Shown here piece by piece: positions 7,880 to 15,510 of a stretch of DNA of 43,585 bases (positions within the stretch are counted from its first letter, which is position 1; each line of letters starts with the position of its first letter). Made by a program: the position numbers and the translations under genes. The stretch comes from Chloroflexota bacterium (GTDB taxonomy: Bacteria; Chloroflexota; Dehalococcoidia; Lucifugimonadales; Lucifugimonadaceae). The notes under the pieces were generated by a model, which did no database searches, had not been told where the DNA came from, and worked only from the letters and a program-made list of their open reading frames with translations. The stretch lies in NCBI GenBank assembly GCA_018650185.1, contig JABIGL010000180.1, positions 1 through 43,585 of the forward strand. Reading direction: 5' to 3'.

Positions 7880-8980
7880 TTGAGAATTCCGTGGTCATAT
7901 CTGTTCATGGGTCTGACAGCGGTCGGAATCCTTTTGTTCTTTGTTCTGGGTGGGCCGCAAGCGTTGCGCGTCGGATTGTTGAACAAGGAGACCATCGTCG
8001 TACCCCCTGATCCAGGCAACCCGTCGGCACAGGGACGGACCCTGGAGCTAGTGACGTTGTTACCGCCTGACGGCATCCAGGCCATCTTGAATCCGCAGTT
8101 CATCAGCCCTGCGGAGGCGACGCGTTACGTCGCAGATGAGCCTGTACTGGGCGTGACCATCAACGGCGACAGCAGGGCCTACTCCATTCCGTTTCTGAGC
8201 GGACGGGAGGTGGTGAACGATACCGTGGGAGGGATTCCTATCGCTGTCACCTGGTGACCGCTTTGCTTTACCGGCATCGGGTATGCCCGGACGATAGAGG
8301 GACAGGAACACACCTTTGGGGTGTCAGGAAAGCTGATCATGAATGCTCTGGTGATGTATGACCACCAGAGTGGCACGTTGTGGAGCCAGTTCCTTTCGCA
8401 GGGGGTCAAGGGTGAGTTGGCCGGGCGAAGGTTGGAAACGATTCCGCTGGTTCAGACGACGTTCGGACAGTGGGTATTGGAGCACCCGGATACTGCAATC
8501 CTGGACAAGGGGCGAAGCGGCTCGTCCGACAGGTACGGCGGTTACTACACCAACAACGATGCCGGAGTGATCGGCGAGTCAAACGGGGACGACCGTCTGG
8601 ACCGCAAGGACAAGGTGGTTGGAATTGGGTTCGATGAGGGGCCCAAGGCGTTCCCCCTCTCCGCGTTGGGCGACAGGCCGGTGGTGAACGACCATGTTGC
8701 CGGTGAGGATGTGGTGCTTTTCTTCCAGCCAAACACCGAGACCGCGCTTGTATTCAACCGGAAGTTGAACGGCGAGCGTCTCGAGTTCGAACAGGTGGTC
8801 GACGACGGTACGGCTTTGTTGCGAGATCGCAAGACAGGTTCGCTGTTCCTCCCGTTCACCGGGATGGGGATAGAGGGCGAGTACGTGGGACAACAGCTCG
8901 AACGAATCCATTCCGTTGTGTCGTTCTGGTTTGCGTGGTCAGATTTCTATCCCGAGACTGAGCTGTATACGAGGACGTGA
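7880..8980 (+). CDS. DUF3179 membrane-anchored selenoprotein (UxxC), in-frame TGA read as Sec
   Basis: Read through the TGA at 8255-8257, this is one 366-residue protein. It starts at a TTG (7880) with AAGGAAG just upstream, followed by an N-terminal membrane helix (about residues 6-25) and an extracytoplasmic DUF3179 domain. The domain signature VVNDTVGGIPIAVT is followed by U126-P-L-C129, where the family normally has C-P-L-C, then TFGVSGKL and YDHQSGTLWSQ. The second half (for example RPVVNDHVAGEDVVLF) continues the fold to 8980. Without readthrough the domain would be cut within its core. The U-x-x-C suggests a redox role, but the function of DUF3179 is not established. A hairpin at 8271-8290 fits a bacterial SECIS. 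The downstream GTG at 8321 is probably a false start. It is divergent from recF and followed by apt. Confidence 0.88.
8255..8290 (+). promoter_or_regulatory. Candidate bacterial SECIS element and Sec codon in DUF3179 gene
   Basis: The TGA is at 8255-8257. After a 13-nt spacer, CCGGCAT (8271-8277) pairs with ATGCCCGG (8283-8290) with one bulged C. The loop is CGGGT and has G as its second base. The distance from the TGA to the loop, 20 nt, lies in the range known for SelB-dependent bacterial SECIS elements. Structure was read by eye. Confidence 0.68.
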
Positions 8981-9050
8981 GCGCCACTTCATGACGCCCC
9001 GGTAGACTTCTATCTGGACCAAACTTGTTCAGTGAGCCGCACTATTTCAG

Positions 9051-9575
9051 ATGGAGCCGACCTTGGACCTGAAAAACTGGATCCGTGACATCCCGGACTA
9101 CCCGCAGCCGGGCATCCTGTTTCGTGATTTGACGCCGCTGTGGAAATCACCCGAGGCGTTCAACTACACAGTCGATAGTTTTGCGGAGCGCTTCGGTGGT
9201 TCGACCATCGATGCTGTAGCAGGGATCGAGTCACGCGGGTTCATGTTTGGCGTGCCGCTGGCGTTGAAGCTAGATCTGCCTTTTGTTCCCCTCCGCAAAG
9301 AGAACAAGCTTCCTCCGGAAGTCATCGGCGTGGATTTCGAACTCGAATACGGAACCGGCCGCATGGAGATGCGGGTAGATGCGCTTGAGCAAGGTGACAG
9401 CGTGCTGGTGGTGGATGACCTGCTGGCGACCGGCGGAACGGCGGAGGCGGCGGCGAAACTCATCGAACAGGTAGGCGGGCAGGTGCTTGCGATGGCTTTT
9501 GTGGTGGAGTTGGACGCATTAAACGGACGGGACGTCCTGGAAGGCCACGAGATCCACTCCCTGGTCACGTACTAG
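9051..9575 (+). CDS. apt: Adenine phosphoribosyltransferase
   Basis: Converts adenine and PRPP to AMP in purine salvage, in the cytosol. The 174-residue protein is full length for the family: DIPDYPQPGILFRDLTPL near the start, the IESRGFMFG loop, the flexible-loop region PLRKENKLPPE, and the PRPP-binding motif VLVVDDLLATGGTAEAA (about residues 121-137). The ATG at 9051 is accepted because the conserved N-terminus begins a few residues after it. It ends near a convergent small gene whose terminator may serve both. Confidence 0.96.
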   Translation: MEPTLDLKNWIRDIPDYPQPGILFRDLTPLWKSPEAFNYTVDSFAERFGGSTIDAVAGIESRGFMFGVPLALKLDLPFVPLRKENKLPPEVIGVDFELEYGTGRMEMRVDALEQGDSVLVVDDLLATGGTAEAAAKLIEQVGGQVLAMAFVVELDALNGRDVLEGHEIHSLVTY

Positions 9576-9610
9576 CAGGTCAGAAGCACCAGGGCAATTC
9601 AGGCCAAATA

Positions 9611-9637
9611 AAAAACGCCCCGTGATTCGGGACGTTT
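9611..9637 (-). terminator. Rho-independent terminator of the small minus-strand gene
   Basis: AAACG-CCCCG pairs with CGGGACGTTT (9613-9622 with 9628-9637, one mismatch, loop TGATT). On the minus strand it is followed by TTTTTTATTT. On the plus strand the tail is poor, so it mainly serves the gene ending at 9666. Confidence 0.75.
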
Positions 9638-9665
9638 ACGGGAAGTCGGCCAGTCTGGAGTCCAA

Positions 9666-9839
9666 TCAGGCGGCGACTTCGCTTCGGGATTCCCGGAAGC
9701 CGTCCAGAGCCGACATTACGCTACCGGTGAGCGCGTCGAGTTCGCCGGAGGATCGTTCTTCTTCCTGTGCGACCGCGAGTGCTCCCAGGGCCATTAGGAC
9801 TTCTGAGGCGCTTGTGTGACTCGGCATATTTCTCAACAT
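9666..9839 (-). CDS. Small protein of unknown function
   Basis: A short frame ending at 9666 and open upstream to 9893 (75 residues). I cannot recognise the family. The C-terminal part (VLMALGALAVAQEEERSSGE, then LTGSVMSALDGF) looks like two amphipathic helices separated by a charged turn. A good minus-strand terminator begins 29 bp after the stop, which supports a real transcript. The start is uncertain: ATG 9893, 9839 or 9827. I prefer 9839 or 9827 because a palindrome, AACGCTAGCGTT (9864-9875), would then lie upstream as a possible operator instead of inside the gene. It may be a false prediction despite the terminator. Confidence 0.5.
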   Translation of the reverse strand: MLRNMPSHTSASEVLMALGALAVAQEEERSSGELDALTGSVMSALDGFRESRSEVAA

Positions 9840-9893
9840 CCGTAAAGTAACTTTCCGGTAAGGAACGCTAGCGTTTCCCAAACGATAATTCAT

Positions 9894-10146
9894 GAGTCTT
9901 TTTACCTGCTAGCGGATTCAAAAACGCGATTTCATGATTCTGGCCCGAGTGCCTGGCAGCCTGATCGGTAATCACGATTGGCCAGTACGAGGTTTCGGGT
10001 CCCAACACTGCTCCGTGTATTCCGGTACCGGTAACCGGTAGCTAGCTTGTTTTTTCTAAAGAAGATCACAGGTTTACGGACCCTTATAGTGGGAAGTCTG
10101 TGGAAGAACCGGGTCCACTCCTCAGGTAGATGGGAGATCGATCACC
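9894..10146. other. Intergenic region between small gene and cupin
   Basis: No gene was recognised in these 253 bp. There is a repeated CCGGTA motif (three near-copies at about 10021-10040), a T-run at 10049-10055 and a TATAGT hexamer (10085-10090) that could be a -10 element for the cupin, without a good -35. Confidence 0.35.
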
Positions 10147-10536
10147 ATGTTCGAGTCGACACGACTCTCCAGGGAGCCGGACAGCATTGCGCCCGATGGC
10201 TCCGAGATTCGCCTTGTTAGTGTGGCCAGATCAGGAGCGAGCATGGTTCATTGCACGCTCCACCCCGGGCAAATCACGAGGGCCGTTCACCACCGGACCG
10301 TAGAGGAGGCCTGGCTCTGTATATCCGGAGCGGGTCGATTATGGCGATCTGACGGGGGACTCCAGGACACGCTGGACCTCATGCCCGGAACCGGCTCGAG
10401 CATCTCTACGGGTACTCGATTCCAGTTCAGAAATGATGGATCGACCCCGCTAGAGATAGTGATCGCTACCTTCCCGCCGTGGCCGGGCGAGGATGAGGCG
10501 GTTCTATGTGAAGGCGAGTGGACGCCAAGAATTTGA
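10147..10536 (+). CDS. Small cupin-domain protein
   Basis: A 129-residue single-domain cupin beta-barrel. The metal-site pattern is partly visible: CTLHPGQITRAVHHRTVEEA resembles motif 1 G(X)5HXH(X)3-4E, with histidines in A-V-H-H and a glutamate in V-E-E-A. The second motif, LMPGTGSSISTGTRFQFRND, lacks its usual histidine, so metal binding may be altered. It could be a sugar isomerase-like or sensor cupin; the substrate is unknown. The ATG at 10147 has GGGAGAT about 10 nt upstream. The methyltransferase gene follows 48 bp later in the same direction, so the two may be co-transcribed. Confidence 0.83.
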   Translation: MFESTRLSREPDSIAPDGSEIRLVSVARSGASMVHCTLHPGQITRAVHHRTVEEAWLCISGAGRLWRSDGGLQDTLDLMPGTGSSISTGTRFQFRNDGSTPLEIVIATFPPWPGEDEAVLCEGEWTPRI

Positions 10537-10584
10537 GTTCGCCAAACGCTGCTCTGATCGCTGATAGCCGGTAAAGTAGCCAGC

Positions 10585-11268
10585 ATGGCGAACAAGACTC
10601 AACGTCTCCAGCAGTGGTTTGAGGAACGCTCACGTCCGGATGCCGAGCCGTACGGGGAGTTTCAGCATGTTGGAGCTAACCAGACCCTGGTACGAATCCT
10701 CTTGAAGGATGTCGACATGGCTCCCGAGATGGTGGTGTTGGACGCTGCGTGCGGTATCGGCGGGAATGCCAGGTGGCTCGCCTCGCTCTATGGCTGCACG
10801 GTCTGGGGCTACGACATCGACGAAGAGGCGCTCCAGACTGCGGCAGAGCTGGCCGAGATCGAGGGCGTCTCCGACCTGTGCCACTTTGTACCGGACCGGG
10901 ACTCCGCCCTCAGCTTCGACGACCGGAAATTTGACGTCGTGCTGTCGACTGAGGGTTTTTACCACCCGCCAGAGATTACGCGTGTTCTCAAGCCCGGTGG
11001 CCTGTTTCTGCTAACTGACTACTTCGGGGCCAGTGATGTGACGGGGGAATCGATCTCCGAGCAGTACGGGATGGACCTCGAACTATCGCAGGATGTTACC
11101 GATCTGGCGCTGGGGTTCCTGAGGGCGAAGGAGATCGAGGCCAGTCTGCTTTCTGAGGCCGGTTTGATTGACGCCCGTCAGATGGTGGAAGTGATGAACT
11201 CCGGTATCAGGCGTTACTCAGCAAGCGGTGGCCGGCACATACTCGCCCGGATGCGTAAGCCCGGATAG
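10585..11268 (+). CDS. Class I SAM-dependent methyltransferase
   Basis: A 227-residue methyltransferase. Motif I is VVLDAACGIGGNARWLA (about residues 49-65), motif II is VWGYDIDEEAL, and later motifs are FDVVLSTEGFYH and LKPGGLFLLTDYFG. This last form (LLTDYF) is seen in methyltransferases acting on sterol-like or tocopherol-like lipids and other small molecules, but the match is not specific. It is probably in one transcript with the cupin upstream. The gene is the third of four unrelated-looking methyltransferases in the first 15 kb. Confidence 0.88.
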   Translation: MANKTQRLQQWFEERSRPDAEPYGEFQHVGANQTLVRILLKDVDMAPEMVVLDAACGIGGNARWLASLYGCTVWGYDIDEEALQTAAELAEIEGVSDLCHFVPDRDSALSFDDRKFDVVLSTEGFYHPPEITRVLKPGGLFLLTDYFGASDVTGESISEQYGMDLELSQDVTDLALGFLRAKEIEASLLSEAGLIDARQMVEVMNSGIRRYSASGGRHILARMRKPG

Positions 11269-11295
11269 TCGGTCTGGCCCTGGCCGGTAACAAAA

Positions 11296-11323
11296 GGAGC
11301 CAGCGACGTATCAGTGCTGGCTC
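11296..11323 (-). terminator. Terminator-like hairpin after the SDR operon
   Basis: GAGCCAGC (11297-11304) pairs perfectly with GCTGGCTC (11316-11323), loop of 11 nt. The minus-strand tail CCTTTTG is a weak T-run. It lies 136 bp after the SDR stop and just after the convergent methyltransferase, so it may act in both directions. Confidence 0.5.
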
Positions 11324-11458
11324 TCGGTCTGTGTGACGTTTGTAATCCTCCCGCCACATCTCGGGACCCGGGCATTTTCTCCCAGGTCCCGGACGGCCGC
11401 ACTCCGCCGCTCTCCCCAATACCGGCGCGATAACCGGATAACGGAACCGTGTAACTCG

Positions 11459-12190
11459 TTACCGTGTAAAGATTGTTCCTCTGACGTAGTCTGCGTCGTC
11501 GCTCGCTAAAAAGGCCATGACGGCCGCTACACCGGATGGGTCAGCGAGCGACGACATCGTCCGCTCGAAGTTATCGGAATCGCGGGTGATCTCGTAGGTT
11601 TCCCGGACCTGCGCCACCTTGAGCGGCGTGTCGATGTTACCGGGTGCGACATCATTGACGCGGATTCCCAGCGGGGCCAGCCGCTGCTCTAACACCATGG
11701 CGAGTCCGTGAACTCCGCCCTTGCTTGATCCGTATGCGAATGACGAACTGCCGCCCTTAACCCCGGCACCGGATGCCGTGAGCACCATCACGCCCTGCTT
11801 GTTCGGTTCCATGACGGCGGCGACGTGTTTTGCGACCAGGAACGAGCCTTTGAGATTGATGTCAATCACCCGATCCCACGTTTCTTCTGAGAACGCGGGA
11901 AGATTGATATTAGCCCCGTCAAGCACGCCGGCGACGTGGAGAAGGACGTCGATCCCGCCAAGCCATTCGGCGGCTTCACCGATTACCTCCTTGACCGCGG
12001 CTTCGTCTGCGACATTGGCGTGCCAGTAACGTGTTTGATCGCCGATAGCCTCGGCCAGCCGCTGCCCTTCATCGTCATTCACGTCCAGCATCGCAACACG
12101 CGCGCCTTCTGCGGCGACCCGGAGGGCGGTTGCTTTGCCAATGCCGCTGGCCGCACCGGTCAGGACGATTCGTTTTCCATCGAGAGGCAT
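11459..12190 (-). CDS. Short-chain dehydrogenase/reductase (SDR)
   Basis: NAD(P)-dependent oxidoreductase of the classical SDR type. It has the cofactor motif TGAASGIGKA near residue 12, LDVN (acidic residue suggests NAD+), VAGVLDGANI in place of NNAG, and the catalytic S...YGSSKGG (Y-x-x-x-K). The frame opens at a TTG (12205), but the ATG at 12190 is preferred because GAGGA lies 9 nt before it. The C-terminus ends at YVRGTIFTR and lacks the usual VDGG tail that closes the active site, which is unusual though the frame is intact. It is last in a four-gene operon, 26 bp after the isomerase-like gene. Confidence 0.92.
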   Translation of the reverse strand: MPLDGKRIVLTGAASGIGKATALRVAAEGARVAMLDVNDDEGQRLAEAIGDQTRYWHANVADEAAVKEVIGEAAEWLGGIDVLLHVAGVLDGANINLPAFSEETWDRVIDINLKGSFLVAKHVAAVMEPNKQGVMVLTASGAGVKGGSSSFAYGSSKGGVHGLAMVLEQRLAPLGIRVNDVAPGNIDTPLKVAQVRETYEITRDSDNFERTMSSLADPSGVAAVMAFLASDDADYVRGTIFTR

Positions 12191-12215
12191 AAATGTGGTC
12201 CTCAAGCAGTGAGAT

Positions 12216-13085
12216 TTATTCAGGCGGGTCGTCCCATTCGATCCCCGCTCGTGCGGCGGCGGCGTTCAGGCCTTCGCGGGCCGCGGGTATTAGCTCATCC
12301 GGCAGATGCTCAATCAAGACATGTGCGTCAGGTCGTGCGTAGCGCATCCGGGTCAGGAATGTTTCCTGGTCGAGAAGTCCCTGCCCGATAACCACTTCTT
12401 CGAAATGGGGCAGGAGGCCATCAACGACACCGAAGTCCTTGGCGTGCGCCGCTATGGTGACGTGGCCCAGCTGATCAAAGAGATCTTCTAGAAGGAACGT
12501 GGAGTCGTAAGCGGTCTCGATGTTTGCGATGTAGTTCACCGGGTCCATGTTGTAGCCCATAGACGGGGAGTCGACGGCGTCGAAGAACTCTCGCGTGCGT
12601 GAAGCAGAGAACAACGGGCATACAACTCCACCCTCAACTGCCAGCATCACGCCTTCGTTCGAGGCGGCCTGTGAGGCCTCACGCGCGGAGTCGACGAGTC
12701 GCTCGAAAACCGCATCTGACCGGTTGTCTGGATGTGGGTACCAGGCACCGTTAGGGTTCATAGATCCCGGCCTCAGGTACGTATTGGATCCTCCAATGAC
12801 GCGTGTGAAAGCCGTCATCTGCTTCAGCGCTTCTATAGCGTTGCGTCTTACCGAGTCGTCATCGCTCACGAGTCCACCGCCGTATTCGCCTACGGTCTGG
12901 CCAATGGTGAGTCCTGCGGATTTAAAGGCGTCCTGAACCCGAGTGACGGTGGCGGGATCAGGGTGGTGAGGATCTGAAACGCGTAGTTGCAGGGTCCGGA
13001 AACCGTGACCCATGACGACGCGGGTTACGTTTTCCGTGACCGTGGTCCAGTCACCCGGTGTGAGACCGGCCACTCCGAGCAGCAT
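12216..13085 (-). CDS. Sugar phosphate isomerase/epimerase-like TIM-barrel protein
   Basis: A 289-residue member of the xylose-isomerase-like (AP endonuclease 2 fold) superfamily. Metal-site residues appear in VEGG (residues about 151-154), DPVNYI, HAKDFGV and IEHLP, which match the usual E, D, H, E ligand series. It starts at the ATG 13085 with a strong GGGAGG. Relatives are isomerases, epimerases or dehydratases of sugars, inositols or keto acids; the exact substrate cannot be told. It sits between SRPBCC and SDR genes, which suggests a small catabolic pathway of an oxygenated compound. Confidence 0.88.
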   Translation of the reverse strand: MLLGVAGLTPGDWTTVTENVTRVVMGHGFRTLQLRVSDPHHPDPATVTRVQDAFKSAGLTIGQTVGEYGGGLVSDDDSVRRNAIEALKQMTAFTRVIGGSNTYLRPGSMNPNGAWYPHPDNRSDAVFERLVDSAREASQAASNEGVMLAVEGGVVCPLFSASRTREFFDAVDSPSMGYNMDPVNYIANIETAYDSTFLLEDLFDQLGHVTIAAHAKDFGVVDGLLPHFEEVVIGQGLLDQETFLTRMRYARPDAHVLIEHLPDELIPAAREGLNAAAARAGIEWDDPPE

Positions 13086-13130
13086 TGGGCGCCTCCCTGA
13101 TATTCGGGGTTGTCTGGTTGAATCTGGCTG

Positions 13131-13619
13131 TTACTGACCGGGCCTTGGGCGTCGTGTTCCGGGGAGGCGGATGCCGTTCTCTCGGGCAGATTCAATATTC
13201 GTCTTTATAGCGGCGAGCCATGTCTGACCGAATCGGTCCAGCGGACCACGCAGCCTGTCGGGCATCATGTCTGGCATTCGGCCTTCGTATGACGCCTCAC
13301 TGGTGAGGACCGTCTGTCGGTAGTCGCCATCTAACCGGAACACCTGTCTATGTCGGGAGAACAGGTGGCTGGCCTCCCAGCCTATGACCCGCGGTTCGTC
13401 ATAAATCCCAAGTTGCGCCCTGAACCTGAATAGCTTCACGCCGAACGAAAAACCACGTCTGTTCATTGGCTCATCATCGGTCCATTCGGCCCTCCCGATA
13501 TCCGGGTGCCAACCGGACCAGAACTCCACTTGCGCGAGTCGTTCCCACACCTGTTCCGGCGGCGCGAAAACGGATATCTCATGCCTGAGCACTATCGGGG
13601 CGTATCTGTTGATCTCCAT
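13131..13619 (-). CDS. SRPBCC-family protein
   Basis: A 162-residue protein of the START/Bet v1-like hydrophobic-cavity fold. The beginning VLRHEISVFAPPEQVWERLA and the W-H-P-D-I element after it are typical of the polyketide cyclase/dehydrase and toxin AbrB-like SRPBCC groups; later FRLDGDYRQTVLTSEASYEG forms the central strands. Such proteins bind or cyclise small lipophilic molecules. No catalytic residues can be assigned. It is 35 bp downstream of the hydrolase and 46 bp upstream of the isomerase-like gene. Confidence 0.85.
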   Translation of the reverse strand: MEINRYAPIVLRHEISVFAPPEQVWERLAQVEFWSGWHPDIGRAEWTDDEPMNRRGFSFGVKLFRFRAQLGIYDEPRVIGWEASHLFSRHRQVFRLDGDYRQTVLTSEASYEGRMPDMMPDRLRGPLDRFGQTWLAAIKTNIESARENGIRLPGTRRPRPGQ

Positions 13620-13653
13620 AAGCCTCGGGGATTTTAGCTGTCTTGTGACGGTT

Positions 13654-14442
13654 TCAGTGAGGGTGAGAATCTAGGAATTCTTGTATCGAACCCAGAACCG
13701 CCCGTGATGCGGCGAATCCGGCGTCGTGCGAGATACGCGGTACTGAGATGAAACTGGCGTTCGACATTTCGGATGCGGCCCGCTCTGCGCCATCGTGGAA
13801 CACCGTGTCTCCAGTGCCTGCGTACAGCAACGTCTGTGTCTCGATACGTGCAACTTGATCCGCTACTCCCCGCCATCCGGCCCATGCCTCTCCTGCGCTG
13901 GCCAGACCGTTTGCACTGGCGGCTAGCAGTCGGTTTCGCAACTTTGGGACTATCTTGCCGCCGAGGTCCTTTTCTCTCTCCTCTACGAACCCCTCCATAC
14001 CGCGTTCTCGGAGTTCAGATGTCGCCTTCGTGGGCCGAGGTTCACCATCAGTGGAGTTGCCGTACGGGTGCATTCCACCGGCGATGAACCGACTGATTAA
14101 ATGCGGCGAATTGACCACAAGCTCGAATCCAACCGCGGCTCCCATCGAATAACCCCAGTAAGTGACCGGACCTACCTCCACGACGTCTAGGACGGCCTCG
14201 GCATCGGCTACGAACACGTTTGGGGTGTAGTGCTCAGCGCCGTCCGGTGCGTCACTCAGTCCGTGGCCGCGGGCGTCGATCAGGATGATCTGGTACTTAT
14301 CGGCGAGCGCATCGATGTAACCGAAATCTCGCCACGCCTCGATATCTGAAGTCCAGCCGTGATGAAGCATGAGAGGCGGTGACGAAGGATTACCTTCGAT
14401 CTCATAGTGGATGGACAGGCCGTTTGGGTTAATGAATGGCAT
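13654..14442 (-). CDS. Alpha/beta-fold hydrolase
   Basis: A 262-residue serine-type hydrolase. The oxyanion region is LMLHHGWTSD (about residues 24-33), DARGHGLSD is the strand-4 marker, the nucleophile elbow is GYSMGA, the acid is probably in LLYAGTGDTVF and the histidine in RISHDAGF. It starts the four-gene operon at ATG 14442. It could be an esterase, lactonase or C-C hydrolase; its place before a ligand-binding protein, an isomerase-like enzyme and a dehydrogenase fits ring- or lactone-opening. Confidence 0.92.
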   Translation of the reverse strand: MPFINPNGLSIHYEIEGNPSSPPLMLHHGWTSDIEAWRDFGYIDALADKYQIILIDARGHGLSDAPDGAEHYTPNVFVADAEAVLDVVEVGPVTYWGYSMGAAVGFELVVNSPHLISRFIAGGMHPYGNSTDGEPRPTKATSELRERGMEGFVEEREKDLGGKIVPKLRNRLLAASANGLASAGEAWAGWRGVADQVARIETQTLLYAGTGDTVFHDGAERAASEMSNASFISVPRISHDAGFAASRAVLGSIQEFLDSHPH

Positions 14443-14518
14443 TGATGGGGTTTATCTTGGGGTCTAACAGAATGCTCAGATCGGTATAAACGTTGATACG
14501 TTGCAGCGGGAGTCCACT

Positions 14519-15361
14519 ATGCACATAACAGCGGCGGGGATTGAGGGTGCGCGTAAATGGGATGCGATGGTATATCGAGAGCATCAGCAAACCGACCGCT
14601 TCCGGGATCCGCCGCCGGACGCGGACCCATGGACCGGGCTGGCCTGGAATTTTTCACCTCCTGATCGTGACGAGAAGGACCTTGATCCGGCGGTCAACGT
14701 GGTTGAAACGTATCTTGATCCCGGTGACACCGTTATCGATGTCGGTGCCGGCGGGGGACGGTTGGCGATTCCGCTGGCACGGCGATGCGCCCGGGTGGTT
14801 GCGGTGGAGCCGTCTCCGGCGATGCGGGCGCGTATGGATGCGGCGATCTCTGAATTAGGCGTCGACAATGTCGAAGTGGTGCCGGAGAGGTGGCAGGATG
14901 CCGATGTTCCGGTTGGTGACCACGTGATCTGCTCCCACGTCATGTATGCCACCACGCCTGTGCTCCCATTCCTGGAGAAGCTCCATGATCATGCGAACAA
15001 ACGCGTAACGGTGATGTTGCGCGAACGTCCACCACAGGCCAACTTTCACGAACTGTTTGAGAGGCTATTCGGCGAGGAACGGATCGCCCTTCCGGCTATG
15101 CCAGAGTTCCGAAATCTGCTGGAATCGGTTGGAATCAAGTACGACCTGCATCGCCTGGAAGATAGGCCGCATGGCATGTTCCCAAACCCTGAGGCGGCGT
15201 TGCGGCGGTCAATCCAGCGTTTGTTCCTGAACCCGGGTTCGGCAAGCGCAAAGCGGCTTGCCGAGATACTTCCGGAATGTCTTGTTCCAGATGGTGAAGG
15301 GGTGCGGTTTAGCTGGGCCGAACCTCAGCGTGGCTGGCTCGTTAGCTGGTCCACGGAGTAA
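14519..15361 (+). CDS. Class I SAM-dependent methyltransferase
   Basis: A 280-residue methyltransferase. Motif I is VIDVGAGGGRLAIPLAR, motif II VVAVEPSPAMRARM, then VICSHVMYATTPVLPFLEKL. The reading frame opens at a TTG (14501), but the ATG at 14519 has GGGAG about 7 nt upstream and is preferred. The long C-terminal half (after about 170) has no recognised domain. It stands 150 bp upstream of the enolase-superfamily gene and is divergent from the hydrolase operon. The substrate is unknown. Confidence 0.87.
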   Translation: MHITAAGIEGARKWDAMVYREHQQTDRFRDPPPDADPWTGLAWNFSPPDRDEKDLDPAVNVVETYLDPGDTVIDVGAGGGRLAIPLARRCARVVAVEPSPAMRARMDAAISELGVDNVEVVPERWQDADVPVGDHVICSHVMYATTPVLPFLEKLHDHANKRVTVMLRERPPQANFHELFERLFGEERIALPAMPEFRNLLESVGIKYDLHRLEDRPHGMFPNPEAALRRSIQRLFLNPGSASAKRLAEILPECLVPDGEGVRFSWAEPQRGWLVSWSTE

Positions 15362-15510
15362 CGCTCCCGTCGAACGATGCTTCCGCGTGGGTGCGAAGGC
15401 GTGTAACCTGCGCCCGCGGGCATAAGGTCGACAGGCTTTGATCAAAAAAGCGTTTGGCCGTGTGCTCTCGCCGTAATCGACACGTACCAATTCAACTGGA
15501 GAGATACCGG

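Noticed and set aside
8255-8257. TGA as a generally reassigned codon (Trp or Gly code)
   Set aside because: Many genes here end properly at TGA with normal family length (for example at 3194, 8980 and 21981), and the two internal TGAs fall at conserved Cys positions, not at Trp or Gly positions.
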